Shown here piece by piece: positions 1 to 8,643 of a DNA stretch of 64,000 bases; position 1 is the stretch's first letter; each line of letters opens with the position of its first letter. The notes beneath the pieces were generated by a model. It did not search any database, was not told the DNA's origin, and worked only from the letters and a program-made list of their open reading frames with translations. A program made the position numbers and the translations under genes. Source of the stretch: Croceibacterium selenioxidans (GTDB lineage: Bacteria > Pseudomonadota > Alphaproteobacteria > Sphingomonadales > Sphingomonadaceae); the NCBI RefSeq assembly GCF_018599195.1, contig NZ_JAHFVK010000003.1, positions 90,564-154,563 on the forward strand, given 5' to 3'.

Positions 1-1
1 G

Positions 2-1474
2 TTCAGGCCCTACGCCAATACGCTGGTGCAGCAGCTTTCGGGCGGTGCGCTCAGCCTGGCGACGCTCGAGGGGGTCTTTGGCGCTGCCGACGGGCAGGAC
101 TACTCCGGGCAGTTCCTTGCATCGGGCCAGGGCTTCACAGAGGCCTATACCCTCGATAGCGAGGCGTATTCGTTCTTCGGACAGGTCGACTTCGAAATCA
201 CCGACGGCCTCGTCCTTACCCTGGGCGGCAACTATACCGACGACAGCAAGAAGTTCGTCACCAATGCCCGTTCGACCGACACCTTCTCGGGCATCGACCT
301 CGACGCGCCGCAATACGCGGCATTCCGTGGGCAGCTGCTTTTCGGTGGTGCCCTCGCTCAGGGTGTAGGCACGGCGCTCGGCCTCGGCCGTTCTGCTACG
401 GCGGCGGAAGTCGGTGCCTTTGCGGTGTCGAACCCCACGGCCTTCGGCGTGATCCAGACCGGTGCGACGGCCTACGCCAGCGCCAATGCCAACAACCCGC
501 TTGCGAACCCGCTGGCCCCATTACGCGCGCTGCAGTTTATGCCGCCGTTTCTCAACGTCCCCAACGTGGTCGAGGACGGCAAGACCAACGACAGCGATTT
601 CGCCTACACCATTCGCCTGGCGTACGATGTGAGCGACACCATCAACGTTTATGCGACCTACGCGACCGGCTTCAAGGCAAGCTCGATCAATCTCTCGCGC
701 GACAGTCGTCCTTCGCCCAACGATCGGGACGCGATCATCGCGGCGGGTCTCGACCTCAACAACCTGGTCTACGGAAGCCGCTTTGCGGGTCCCGAGAACT
801 CGCGGGTGATGGAGGCCGGGATCAAGGCGAACTGGGGTGACATCTCGGCCAACCTCGCAGTGTTCGACCAGGATATCTCAGGCTTCCAGTCCAACATCTT
901 CACCGGGTCGGGCTTCGCCCTGCGCAATGCGGGCGAGCTCAGCACTTTCGGTGTCGAGTTCGAAGGTCTGGCGACGATCGCCGATGCTCTGACGCTGAAC
1001 CTCGGAGTGACCTACCTCGATCCCAAATACGTCAGCTTCGAACAGTCGGCCGTAGGGGATCTCTCGGGCACTCGTCCGGCGGGGATCCCCGCTTGGACGG
1101 TCCTGATCGGTGCTCAGTACGAGCATGAGATCGGCGGGGGCACACTCGTGCCGCGGGTTTCGTTCCTGTGGCAATCGAAGGAGCAGCTGATCGAAGGCCT
1201 TCCGGGCTTTGTGGTGCGCAATCCCGATGGAACGATCGCCGATGCGACGCCAGCGCTCGAGGCTGCCGAGCCCTTCACTCGCGAAGTGCAGGACCTGACC
1301 GCCTCGTTCTCCTATGACATGGACATTGGGCTCAGCCTGTCGGTCTGGGGGCGTAATCTTCTCAACAAGCGCGATGTCGGCGTGATCTTCGATACGCCCG
1401 CTCAGCCGCGCGGCATCTCCGGCTATGCGAACGATCCGAGGACTTACGGGGTCAGTGCTCGCTATCGTTTCTGA
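2..1474 (+). CDS. TonB-dependent receptor, C-terminal part (5' end outside the window)
   Basis: The reading frame is open from the first bases of the window, so only the C-terminal ~490 residues are seen. The protein ends in an aromatic residue after a beta strand (…GVSARYRF), the usual end of an outer-membrane beta barrel. Repeated strand patterns such as VYATYATGFKASSINLSRD and the closing LSVWGRNLLNKRDVG segment are typical of TonB-dependent receptors that import large substrates across the outer membrane. The plug domain and TonB box must lie upstream and cannot be checked. The substrate cannot be inferred. A strong terminator follows the stop codon. Confidence 0.9.
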   Translation, partial: FRPYANTLVQQLSGGALSLATLEGVFGAADGQDYSGQFLASGQGFTEAYTLDSEAYSFFGQVDFEITDGLVLTLGGNYTDDSKKFVTNARSTDTFSGIDLDAPQYAAFRGQLLFGGALAQGVGTALGLGRSATAAEVGAFAVSNPTAFGVIQTGATAYASANANNPLANPLAPLRALQFMPPFLNVPNVVEDGKTNDSDFAYTIRLAYDVSDTINVYATYATGFKASSINLSRDSRPSPNDRDAIIAAGLDLNNLVYGSRFAGPENSRVMEAGIKANWGDISANLAVFDQDISGFQSNIFTGSGFALRNAGELSTFGVEFEGLATIADALTLNLGVTYLDPKYVSFEQSAVGDLSGTRPAGIPAWTVLIGAQYEHEIGGGTLVPRVSFLWQSKEQLIEGLPGFVVRNPDGTIADATPALEAAEPFTREVQDLTASFSYDMDIGLSLSVWGRNLLNKRDVGVIFDTPAQPRGISGYANDPRTYGVSARYRF

Positions 1475-1495
1475 TCTACTCGAAAGAGCGGGATC

Positions 1496-1524
1496 AAAAG
1501 GGGGTCTTTTGACCCCCTTTTCAT
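1496..1524 (+). terminator. Rho-independent terminator after the TonB receptor
   Basis: An 11-bp perfect stem (1496-1506 with 1511-1521) closes a four-base T loop. The stem is G/C rich in its centre with A and T runs at its ends, and the run of T at the 3' side ends it. It lies 22 bases after the receptor stop codon. The A run on the left arm means it could also work on the other strand. Confidence 0.85.
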
Positions 1525-1552
1525 TTGCACCGCGATGAATTCTGTGATGCCT

Positions 1553-1589
1553 TCCCCCTCAGGTACACAACAATGTGACCTGAGGGGGA
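1553..1589 (+). promoter_or_regulatory. 12-bp perfect inverted repeat covering the DUF805 ribosome binding site
   Basis: The arm TCCCCCTCAGGT (1553-1564) is exactly mirrored by ACCTGAGGGGGA (1578-1589) with a 13-base loop. The right arm contains the GAGGGGGAG Shine-Dalgarno stretch of the gene starting at 1598. In RNA this would form a stable hairpin that hides the ribosome binding site; in DNA it could equally be a dimer operator. The sequence shows the symmetry; the role is inference. Confidence 0.6.
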
Positions 1590-1597
1590 GATAGATC

Positions 1598-2104
1598 ATG
1601 AAATGGATGTTGTTGCCCTTCCGGCGCTACGCCGAGTTTTCCGGTCGTTCGCGAAGGATGGAATTCTGGATGTTCCAGCTGCTGGGACTGATAGTCGGCG
1701 TCGTCTTGTACAGCCTGATCCTGGCCGGTGGCGGAATGGAGTGGATTACCATGGTCGCCGCGACCGCGGAGGGATCGGTGGTCGACAATCAGCTCGAAGG
1801 ATTCTCTTTCGGCCCCTTGGCCTGGGTAGGAATCGTGGGACTTCTCGTGTGGTTCGTGGCTGCGTTCATTCCTTCACTCGCGGTGACGGTGCGGCGTCTT
1901 CACGATCGCGACATGTCGGGATGGTACTTACCGGGCTTTATCGTAGCCGTGATCTGCCTGAGCCTCATTCCCATCCTGGGAGCGATCCTGGTGCTCGTCC
2001 TTGAGATCGGATGGATCGTCCTGATGGCCTTGCCGGGTACCCAGGGATCGAACAAGTATGGTGCGGATCCGCTTGGCCAGGCCGACGCGGAAGTCTTCGC
2101 CTAA
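1598..2104 (+). CDS. DUF805 family inner-membrane protein
   Basis: This 168-residue protein starts with the family's opening, MKWMLLPFRRYAEFSGRSRR followed by MEFW, then hydrophobic segments near residues 25-43, 68-95 and 108-140. The charged VRRLHDRDMSGW motif between helices is the DUF805 hallmark. The family is widespread in bacteria and its function is not established. The start is supported by a purine-rich ribosome binding site (GGGGGAG), which lies inside an inverted repeat. The gene converges on the permease gene downstream; the two stop codons overlap within the four bases 2101-2104. Confidence 0.9.
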   Translation: MKWMLLPFRRYAEFSGRSRRMEFWMFQLLGLIVGVVLYSLILAGGGMEWITMVAATAEGSVVDNQLEGFSFGPLAWVGIVGLLVWFVAAFIPSLAVTVRRLHDRDMSGWYLPGFIVAVICLSLIPILGAILVLVLEIGWIVLMALPGTQGSNKYGADPLGQADAEVFA

Positions 2105-4617
2105 AGTGACCTGAGCGCTCGGGCCGGCTTCGCCCGCAAGAGCGGTAGCGAAGCGCCGAGCGCGAAGGCCAGAACCAGCGCGATTCCCGCGCCGAGTACT
2201 CCGAGGACGCGCGGCCAGTCCGGCAGCCACTCGAACTCGAACAGCTGGACGATGACCAGCCAGGCGAGGCCACTGCCCAGGCCAAGCGCAACCAGGGCAA
2301 GCACAGCCGCGAGCAGTCCGAATTCCGCCAATTGCAGCGTGAGCAGTTGCCGGGTGCTCGCCCCGAGCACGCGCAGCACGACTGTATCGTAAAGCCGTGC
2401 CGCTCGAGCTGCGGCGATGGCGCCAAGCAAGACCGCGATCCCCGCAAGCACCGCCACTCCAGCGGCTGCGAGGATTGCCAGCGATACCTGTTCAAGGATG
2501 TCCCGCGCCTGGGTCAGTAGGGGGCCAACCTCGATGACCGAACTCGAGGGGAATGAGCGGACGAGATCACGCAAAAGACCACCGGCCTCGCTTCCACTTG
2601 GCAGAGAGACCGTGGCCGCGAGGTTGTGCGGAGCGTCCTGCAGGGCGTTGGGCGAGAAGATCAGGACATAGTTGAAGCCCATGCTCTCCCAGTCGATACG
2701 CCGGAAGCTGGCGATTTTTGCCTGCCGCTCCACGCCCAGCAGGCCGATGGTGAGATAGTCGCCGATCTTGAGCCCCGCGGCCTGTGCCAGGTCGAAGTCG
2801 ACCGACACGAGCGGTTCGCCCTGGTAGTTCTCCGGCCACCATTCCCCTGCGACCAGCGAGTTGCCTTGCGGCAATCGGTCCGCATAGGTCAGCCCACGCT
2901 CACCCCGAAGCGCCCAGGCCCCTTCCGGCAGCTCGTCCATCTGGCTGACGACAGTGGGGTGAGCTTTCGGTCCATAGGACAGGATCGCTCCGCGCAGGGT
3001 TGGCACGACCCGGATCTCGGCCTCGGGAGCGTGACGACGGACGGCGGCTTCGAACTCCGCCTCGCGATCCCGTGGGACGTCGAGCACAAAGTAGTCGGGC
3101 GCGATCTGCGGTACGCTGCGAGTGATATTTGCCGAAAGGCTGGTCTGCACCGCAGCCAGAACGACGAAAGCCGAGAGGCCGAAGCCGAGCGCCGTTACCA
3201 GCGACCCGGTTTGGGAGCCGGGCCGGTGTAGATTGGCGAGCGCGGATCGAAGCAGCGGGTTGGCCGGGCGCGGCGCGCGGGTGGCGAGTTTGCGAATGGA
3301 CCAGCCCAGGCCCCAGAGTACGATCAGAAGGGCTACGGCGCCGCCCATGAAAAGGGCGCTCAGACCAGGCTGCGGTGAACCGATCAGTGCCAGGGCGGCG
3401 ATACCCGCCAGTCCCAGGCAAACCGGCCAGATGGCTCCGCGCCAGGCCCCCGCCAGGGGCGCGACGCGTGACCGCATCAATTCCATCGATGGGAAATACC
3501 GCGCCCGCATCAGCGGCGGAGCGGCGAAGACGAGGGCGACCAACAATCCGAAGAGCATTGCTCGCAGAAGTGCCCCGGGATCGACCACCAGGCCGGTCCG
3601 CACTGGCAGTAGATCGCCCAGCGCCCGCGCCAGCAGCGGCGTGACGAGCACGCCCGCGACGAGCCCCGCAACAGCTCCCGCGAGGGCGGCCACGCCGATC
3701 TGGAGCGCGTAGATCCGGACGATATCGTGGCTGGTGGCGCCAAGAATCTTGAAGGTCGCGATGCTCGCCCGGCGGGCCTCGAGATAGGACGCCACGCCGC
3801 CGCCAATGCCGATCCCGGCGATGACCAGCGCAGCAAGGCCCACCAAGGTCAGGAACTCTCCCATGCGGCCGACGAAGCGCTCGGCTCCCGGGGAGGCTCG
3901 GTCGCGGGTGCGGATGTCGAAGCCCGAGTCCGGAAAGCGCTCCGTCAGCGTCTTCTCGACGCTTTCGGGAAGGTCATTGCCGATGAAACGCACCCGGGTC
4001 TTCGACTGGTACATCGCTCCAGGGGTGGTGAGGCCTGCCGCGGCGGGAACCTCGAGCGGAACGATTACCGTCTGGCCGAGCTGGAAGCCCTCGCTCAGCC
4101 GGTCCGGCTCCTCATCGATGATCCCGGCCACGGTCAACTCGGTTGAGCCGACCTTGAACTTGTCTCCGGGGACGACCCCCAACCGCTCAGCGGCGCCCTC
4201 TGCGAGCCAGGCTTGGCCGGGCGGCGGAGCGCCCAGGGTGCTACCGCCGTCGAGCGTCAGCGAACCGTAGAGTGGCCAGTTCGCATCCACGGCCTTCAGC
4301 TCGATCGGTGTCGCCGCCTCGGCGGTGCTGGCCATCGCCTGCATGCGCAATCCGCGCGAAATCGTGCCGTACCGAGAGAGGAATTCGCTCTCCTCCTCAT
4401 TCAAGGGTCGCTGCCAGACTTCGACCTCGAGATCGCCGCCGAGGATCTCGCGGCCCCGCTCGGCCAGTTCGCCTCTGATTGCCCCAGTCAGCGTGCCGAT
4501 GGCTGCAAGCGCACCGACGCCGAGGAACAGGCAGACAAGCAGCAACCTGAGGCCGCGAAACCGGCGGTGGAGATCGCGCCGGGCGATGCGCCAGGCAGCA
4601 GGCCACGAAAGCGTCAT
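2101..4617 (-). CDS. FtsX-family ABC transporter permease (YbbP-like)
   Basis: 838 residues. One N-terminal membrane helix (about 22-44) is followed by a large periplasmic domain, then three helices (about 255-370), more helices in the middle, a second periplasmic domain and three terminal helices, the duplicated FtsX/MacB plan of YbbP-type permeases. It lies 45 bases downstream of the cognate ATPase gene on the same strand and tesA is divergent. Enterobacteria have the same ybbA-ybbP/tesA arrangement. By family these systems act at the inner membrane, probably on lipid or lipoprotein-like substrates, but the substrate of YbbAP is not settled. Stop codon overlaps the convergent DUF805 stop. 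Confidence 0.88.
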   Translation of the reverse strand: MTLSWPAAWRIARRDLHRRFRGLRLLLVCLFLGVGALAAIGTLTGAIRGELAERGREILGGDLEVEVWQRPLNEEESEFLSRYGTISRGLRMQAMASTAEAATPIELKAVDANWPLYGSLTLDGGSTLGAPPPGQAWLAEGAAERLGVVPGDKFKVGSTELTVAGIIDEEPDRLSEGFQLGQTVIVPLEVPAAAGLTTPGAMYQSKTRVRFIGNDLPESVEKTLTERFPDSGFDIRTRDRASPGAERFVGRMGEFLTLVGLAALVIAGIGIGGGVASYLEARRASIATFKILGATSHDIVRIYALQIGVAALAGAVAGLVAGVLVTPLLARALGDLLPVRTGLVVDPGALLRAMLFGLLVALVFAAPPLMRARYFPSMELMRSRVAPLAGAWRGAIWPVCLGLAGIAALALIGSPQPGLSALFMGGAVALLIVLWGLGWSIRKLATRAPRPANPLLRSALANLHRPGSQTGSLVTALGFGLSAFVVLAAVQTSLSANITRSVPQIAPDYFVLDVPRDREAEFEAAVRRHAPEAEIRVVPTLRGAILSYGPKAHPTVVSQMDELPEGAWALRGERGLTYADRLPQGNSLVAGEWWPENYQGEPLVSVDFDLAQAAGLKIGDYLTIGLLGVERQAKIASFRRIDWESMGFNYVLIFSPNALQDAPHNLAATVSLPSGSEAGGLLRDLVRSFPSSSVIEVGPLLTQARDILEQVSLAILAAAGVAVLAGIAVLLGAIAAARAARLYDTVVLRVLGASTRQLLTLQLAEFGLLAAVLALVALGLGSGLAWLVIVQLFEFEWLPDWPRVLGVLGAGIALVLAFALGASLPLLRAKPARALRSL

Positions 4618-4662
4618 GTCGACAGCGATGTCAGGCGGCGCGGCAACGGGGCGGGGCAGCGC

Positions 4663-5349
4663 TTAGGCACGGGTGTCGCTGGCGATGCGCCCGTCGGACA
4701 GGGACACGATCCGATCGCATCGCTCTGCCAAGTGCTCGTCGTGAGTAATGATGACCAGCGTCGCCCCGGTTTCTTCGCGGCGGTTGAATAGAAGCTCGAT
4801 GATCTCGGCACCGGTCGCCACGTCGAGATTGCCCGTCGGCTCGTCCGCAAAGACCAGCGGCGGGCGAGACGCAATCGCGCGGGCGATGGCGACGCGCTGC
4901 TGCTCGCCGCCGGATAGCTGGGCGGGATAGTGGGTCAGGCGATGGCCAAGGCCAACCGCCTCCAGCTCAGCCGCGGCGCGGGCCCAGGCGTCGGGCTCGC
5001 CTGCAAGCTCCAGCGGGGTTGCGACATTCTCCTGCGCAGTCATCGTGGGAAGGAGGTGGAAGGCCTGGAGCACGATGCCGATACGGCCGCGTCGGGCGCG
5101 AGCCAGGGCGTCTTCGTCGAGCGAAGTGAAGTCAGCACCTGCGACGCGCAGGGTTCCTCCGCCAGCCCGTTCGAGACCGGTCAGGACCGACATCAGCGAG
5201 CTTTTCCCGGAGCCGGATGGGCCGAGCAGGGCGAGAGTCTCGCCGGTCGGAACGATGAGGTCGATGCCGCGGAGGATTTCGACGGCAGCTTCGCCTTCGC
5301 CGAGCGTAAGCCGCAAGTCATGCGCCTCGATTGCAGGAGGTCTTGTCAC
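4663..5349 (-). CDS. ybbA: ABC transporter ATP-binding protein (YbbA/LolD-like)
   Basis: A 228-residue ATPase of the MacB/LolD class. Walker A is GPSGSGKS (residues 43-50), the signature is [14 protein letters not shown], and Walker B is LVFADEP followed by TGNLD. I chose the GTG at 5349 as start because homologous proteins begin just before the [10 protein letters not shown] strand; the frame is open much further upstream but that part overlaps the divergent tesA gene and reads like a shadow. It energises the permease encoded next to it. LolD is the nearest alternative, but the neighbouring YbbP-type permease and divergent tesA favour YbbA. Confidence 0.87.
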   Translation of the reverse strand: MTRPPAIEAHDLRLTLGEGEAAVEILRGIDLIVPTGETLALLGPSGSGKSSLMSVLTGLERAGGGTLRVAGADFTSLDEDALARARRGRIGIVLQAFHLLPTMTAQENVATPLELAGEPDAWARAAAELEAVGLGHRLTHYPAQLSGGEQQRVAIARAIASRPPLVFADEPTGNLDVATGAEIIELLFNRREETGATLVIITHDEHLAERCDRIVSLSDGRIASDTRA

Positions 5350-5397
5350 AAGTGTTGGATGGCATAGGGAAAGATGGCGAGCAAGGAGGCTTGGACG

Positions 5398-6099
5398 ATG
5401 CGTATTGGCGGCTTGTCGATGGTTTTGGCGGCGCTCGCCCTCGCGGCCTGTGGTAGCGAGCCGGCGCAGCCTCCTGCGCAGGAGCCTCAAATGAAGGCCG
5501 CGAGCGAGCCCGTGGCCGCGCCCGTCTCCGGGCCCGAGCGCCGGATTCTCGCCTTCGGCGACAGCCTGTTCGCCGGCTACGGGCTGGGTGAGGGCGAAGG
5601 CTACCCAGAGAAGCTGCAAAAGGCGCTGCGGGCAAAAGGCATCAATGCCCAAGTAGCCGATGCCGGCGTGTCGGGAGACACCACCGCGGCAGGACTGCAA
5701 CGGCTCGCCTTCGTGCTCGACAGCCAGGCCAAGGCACCCGAACTCGCCATCGTCGAGCTGGGAGGAAACGATCTGTTGCGCGGCATCTCCCCGGCGGAGA
5801 CGCGCGAGAACCTAGAGGCGATCCTGCAGGAGCTGGCGAAGCGCAAGATTCCGGTCTTGCTGATGGGCATGCGGGCGCCGCCCAATCTCGGCCAGCAGTT
5901 CGTCTCCGAATTCGACGGAATCTACCCGGCCTTGGCGCGCCAATATTCGACCGCACTGGTGCCGTTCTTCCTCGAACCGGTTTACGACAAGCCGCAGCTG
6001 ATCCAGGCCGACAGGATCCATCCCACGGCGGCCGGGATCGATGCGATGGTTGCGGCCACAGTAGCCGACGTGGCGAAGGCTTTGCCAGCAACTCAGTGA
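5398..6099 (+). CDS. tesA: TesA-like SGNH-family arylesterase/lysophospholipase, lipoprotein
   Basis: 233 residues. The SGNH blocks are visible: FGDSLFAGYG with the catalytic Ser near residue 56, a Gly block around GVSGDTTAAG, GGNDLLRG, and DRIHPTAAG carrying the Asp/His pair near the C-terminus. The N-terminus is a lipoprotein signal, with LALAAC ending at Cys18, so the protein is probably membrane-anchored rather than free in the periplasm as E. coli TesA is. The ATG at 5398 is chosen over one at 5374 because AGGAGG lies 8 bases before it and the signal peptide then begins correctly. Divergent from ybbAP. Confidence 0.88.
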   Translation: MRIGGLSMVLAALALAACGSEPAQPPAQEPQMKAASEPVAAPVSGPERRILAFGDSLFAGYGLGEGEGYPEKLQKALRAKGINAQVADAGVSGDTTAAGLQRLAFVLDSQAKAPELAIVELGGNDLLRGISPAETRENLEAILQELAKRKIPVLLMGMRAPPNLGQQFVSEFDGIYPALARQYSTALVPFFLEPVYDKPQLIQADRIHPTAAGIDAMVAATVADVAKALPATQ

Positions 6100-6108
6100 C
6101 GGAGTTGC

Positions 6109-7194
6109 CTAGACCCGCGTGACCCGACCCCCGGCGACACGCCAGATCGCCGCTTCCCCTTCGATGGCCGCGAACGGCGGGAGTTCGGTGCCGGTCAGCC
6201 AGACCTGTGCACCGCCGGTACGAAGCCTTTCGAACAGCGCCTCTCGCCGCAGCGGATCGAGATGGGCTGCAACTTCGTCTAGCAACAGGACGCCGGGACG
6301 GCCGGCGGCGGCGAGTTCGGCATGCGCGAGCGTCATGGCGATCAGCATGGCCTTCTGCTCACCTGTGGAGCAGCTTGCGGCAGGCATTCCGCTGCCGGCC
6401 ATCGTCACTTCGAGCTCGTCGCGATGCGGACCGGTGAGGGTGCGCTGTGCCGCCCGGTCCCGCGCCCGCTGACGCGCCAGTTCCGAAGCCAGCTCGTGTG
6501 CGTTCAGCGCGCCACCGGCGAGGTAAGACAGGGCGGGGCGGGCAAACGGTGCCACGGGAAGCGCTGCCAGGGCTTCGGACAAGCGCTCGACCATGCTCGC
6601 CCGGCCCAGGGCCAGTGCGGCCCCACTCTCGGCCAGTTGCGTCTCCAGCGAGGTCAGCCATTGCGGGTCGGGAGCGACCTCGCTTGCCAGCAGGCGATTG
6701 CGTTCACGCAGCGCGGCCTCGTAGCGCGAGGCATAACGGGCGTGGGCAGGATCAAGCGCCAGCGCAAGGCGGTCCATGTAGCGGCGGCGGGCTCCGGCGC
6801 TGTCGGTAAATAGACGATCCATCGCGGGGGTCAGCCATCCGACCGCCAGCCATTCTCCCAGTGCCACGGCGCTCGCTTCTGCGCCGTTGATCTGTACCAG
6901 TCGCCGACCCGGGCGGTCCGCGGAGGTGCCGGTGCCAAGCTGCACCGCGCCAATGCCGTCTTCGCAATCCAGCTGAGCGCTGACCGCGAAGCCGCCGACA
7001 CCCTCGTTCCCGGCCATGTCCGGAAGGCCGGCGCGTCTCAGACCTCGTCCGGGCGCAAGCAGGGACAGCGCCTCCAGCACGTTGGTCTTCCCTGCGCCGT
7101 TCTCTCCGAACAGCAGGTTGATCTTCGCGCTGCCGTCCAGGCGGCTAGCGGCGTGATTGCGGAAGTGGCTGAGGGTGATCCGGTCGAGCGCCAT
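6109..7194 (-). CDS. recF: DNA replication/repair protein RecF
   Basis: 361 residues, normal RecF length. It starts with the ALDRITLSHFRNH strand typical of RecF, Walker A is GENGAGKTNVLEAL (about residues 30-43), the signature region SCSTGEQKAMLIAMTLAHA is near residue 270, and Walker B is GVLLLDEVAAHLD. RecF loads RecA at single-strand gaps with RecO and RecR in the cytoplasm. It is not next to dnaA-dnaN-gyrB, its common place in many bacteria. It converges with tesA, leaving nine bases between the stops. Confidence 0.96.
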   Translation of the reverse strand: MALDRITLSHFRNHAASRLDGSAKINLLFGENGAGKTNVLEALSLLAPGRGLRRAGLPDMAGNEGVGGFAVSAQLDCEDGIGAVQLGTGTSADRPGRRLVQINGAEASAVALGEWLAVGWLTPAMDRLFTDSAGARRRYMDRLALALDPAHARYASRYEAALRERNRLLASEVAPDPQWLTSLETQLAESGAALALGRASMVERLSEALAALPVAPFARPALSYLAGGALNAHELASELARQRARDRAAQRTLTGPHRDELEVTMAGSGMPAASCSTGEQKAMLIAMTLAHAELAAAGRPGVLLLDEVAAHLDPLRREALFERLRTGGAQVWLTGTELPPFAAIEGEAAIWRVAGGRVTRV

Positions 7195-7346
7195 AGGCCA
7201 GACAAGCGTTAGGCGAAGGGCAAGAGCTAGACCACAGCAAACCCGCTTCGCCGCTATTTAGGAAATTTCGCCAAGTTGCGGGAAGCTGGGGCGCCGGTAA
7301 TTCTCTAATAACGACAAGAATCGCGCGAAACCGCCATTTTCGAAGT

Positions 7347-7363
7347 TTGGCACGCCCTATGCA
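7347..7363 (+). promoter_or_regulatory. Sigma54-type promoter of the small-peptide/pspC-like unit
   Basis: The sequence reads TTGGCACG-CCCT-ATGCA. GG (-24) and GC (-12) are exactly 10 bases apart, and the match to the consensus TGGCACG-N4-TTGCW fails at only one position. Predicted transcription start is near 7374, about 47 bases before the first start codon. A PspF-type sigma54 activator is encoded in the same window at 28.3-29.3 kb, which makes it the natural candidate activator. The match is seen; the regulation is inferred. Confidence 0.7.
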
Positions 7364-7420
7364 AAGTGTCTCGCATCGGCGGAATGGCCCGCCGGGATGA
7401 GATAAAGGGGATTATTTGAA

Positions 7421-7555
7421 ATGTCTGTTCTGTCGCACTTTGCTCGCCACGCCTTTGCCGCTCTTAGCGCGCTTGCGATTTCCACGGTTCTGTTCGCCAA
7501 CGTGCTCGCGACTTCGGCGACTGATGTTCACTCGGTCGCGGGTATCCTGGCATGA
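7421..7555 (+). CDS. Small membrane peptide preceding the PspC-like gene
   Basis: 44 residues beginning MSVLSHFARHAFAALSALA and containing one hydrophobic stretch (about residues 11-31), so a single membrane helix or an uncleaved signal. An AAGGGG ribosome binding site lies about 10 bases upstream. Its stop overlaps the next start in ATGA, which points to translational coupling. It is first in the transcript from the sigma54-type promoter at 7347. A similar short membrane peptide heads the psp operon at 28145. I do not recognise a named family. Confidence 0.65.
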   Translation: MSVLSHFARHAFAALSALAISTVLFANVLATSATDVHSVAGILA

Positions 7556-7767
7556 ACCCGGTAGACCGTCGCCCCTCCGGATACGAGCCGTCGCGCCAGC
7601 TGCGGCTCGACCGGACCAACGGCAAGGTTTTCGGCGTCTGTGCCGGCCTTGCCAACTACATGAACGTCGATCCGCTGATCGTGCGGGCGGTGTTCGTGGT
7701 CGGGACGGTGTTCGGCTTTGGGACCTTCCTCGTGGCTTACCTCGTGATCGCGCTGCTGGCGGAGTGA
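7552..7767 (+). CDS. PspC-domain protein, short form
   Basis: 71 residues, made of little more than one PspC domain: RLDRTNGKVFGVCAGLANYM, then VDPLIVRAVFVVGTVFGFGT and a hydrophobic end. The KVFGVCAGLA motif and the two membrane segments are characteristic. PspC proteins sit in the inner membrane and take part in envelope-stress sensing with PspA and PspB. This copy lacks the long C-terminal tail of the psp operon PspC at 26447-26824. It is coupled by a four-base overlap to the small peptide upstream. Confidence 0.88.
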   Translation: MNPVDRRPSGYEPSRQLRLDRTNGKVFGVCAGLANYMNVDPLIVRAVFVVGTVFGFGTFLVAYLVIALLAE

Positions 7768-7771
7768 TCCG

Positions 7772-8509
7772 TCAGCGCGCTTTCGCGAAGGGCGAGAAGT
7801 CGGTGTCCGTGTCGAACACGTCGACCCCCTCTCGCCGTTTCAAGAATCCCACTACAACGTAGGTGAAGGGCGTCAGCAGCGCTTCCCAGGCGGTCTTGAT
7901 CAGCCATTGCGAGAGCACGACCTGCCACAGCTGTTCGGGCGGCCAGCCCGCTAGTCCATAGAATGCCAACGGATAGAAGATCAGGCTGTCGAGCCCCTGG
8001 CCGACGACGGTCGAACCGATCGTTCGGGTCCATAGGAAGCGGCCGCCGGTCATTACCTTCATCTTGGCGAGGACGAAGCTGTTGGCGAATTCCCCGGCCC
8101 AAAAGGCGGTGATCGAAGCCAGCACTATGCGCCACGTGTTACCGAACACGAACTCGTAGGCCTCCTGCCCCGGCCAGTCGGCAGCGGGTGGCAGGGCCAC
8201 GACCACGGCGGCCATGAACGCCATGAACAGCAGGGCCGCAAACCCGGTCCAGATCGCCCGCCGTGCGTTGGCATAACCGTAGACCTCGGTCAGCACGTCG
8301 CCGATGATGTAGCTGAAGGGAAAGAACAGCACTCCCGCACCAAAGGACCACTGCGTCCCGTTCGGCAGAGTGACGAAACTTGGCTTGGAGGCGCCGATCA
8401 TGTTGGACAGCAGCAGGATCGCGACGAAAGCCGCCATGATGTAAGGGAAGTAGCGAAATCGCGCATGGTTGAGCGCTTCGCCTTCAAGCCGTGTCGATAC
8501 CCCGTCCAT
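7772..8509 (-). CDS. Queuosine precursor transporter (YhhQ/VUT family)
   Basis: 245 residues with about six membrane helices. Family landmarks are the first helix RFRYFPYIMAAFVAILLLSN, the FFPFSYIIGDVLTEVYGYANARR block (residues about 62-84) and the later WTRTIGSTVVGQGLDSLIF segment. The family (COG1738) imports queuine or preQ precursors used to modify tRNA position 34. No preQ1-type riboswitch was evident in the short space before the tRNA gene upstream. The product is an inner-membrane protein; substrate choice between preQ0, preQ1 and queuine cannot be told. Confidence 0.9.
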   Translation of the reverse strand: MDGVSTRLEGEALNHARFRYFPYIMAAFVAILLLSNMIGASKPSFVTLPNGTQWSFGAGVLFFPFSYIIGDVLTEVYGYANARRAIWTGFAALLFMAFMAAVVVALPPAADWPGQEAYEFVFGNTWRIVLASITAFWAGEFANSFVLAKMKVMTGGRFLWTRTIGSTVVGQGLDSLIFYPLAFYGLAGWPPEQLWQVVLSQWLIKTAWEALLTPFTYVVVGFLKRREGVDVFDTDTDFSPFAKAR

Positions 8510-8566
8510 GGCCGGTGACTATCGCGTTTTGCATGTGTCGCAAAGCGCGCTAAGGCCCGCCGCGAC

Positions 8567-8643
8567 GCGCCCGTAGTTCAACTGGATAGAGCACGAGCCT
8601 TCTAAGCTTGGAGTTGCAGGTTCGAGTCCTGCCGGGCGCGCCA
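8567..8643 (+). tRNA. tRNA-Arg (anticodon TCT)
   Basis: A full cloverleaf can be drawn: acceptor GCGCCCG/CGGGCGC, a D arm with AACTGGATA loop, an anticodon stem CGAGC/GCTTG with loop CTTCTAA, and a T arm GCAGG-TTCGAGT-CCTGC. The anticodon is TCT, reading AGA/AGG arginine codons. The discriminator is G and the 3' CCA is encoded. No T-run terminator is obvious just after it. Confidence 0.95.

Noticed and set aside
8510..8566. preQ1 riboswitch in front of the queuosine-precursor transporter
   Set aside because: The space to the tRNA is under 60 bases and no preQ1 aptamer-like pseudoknot pattern was seen.
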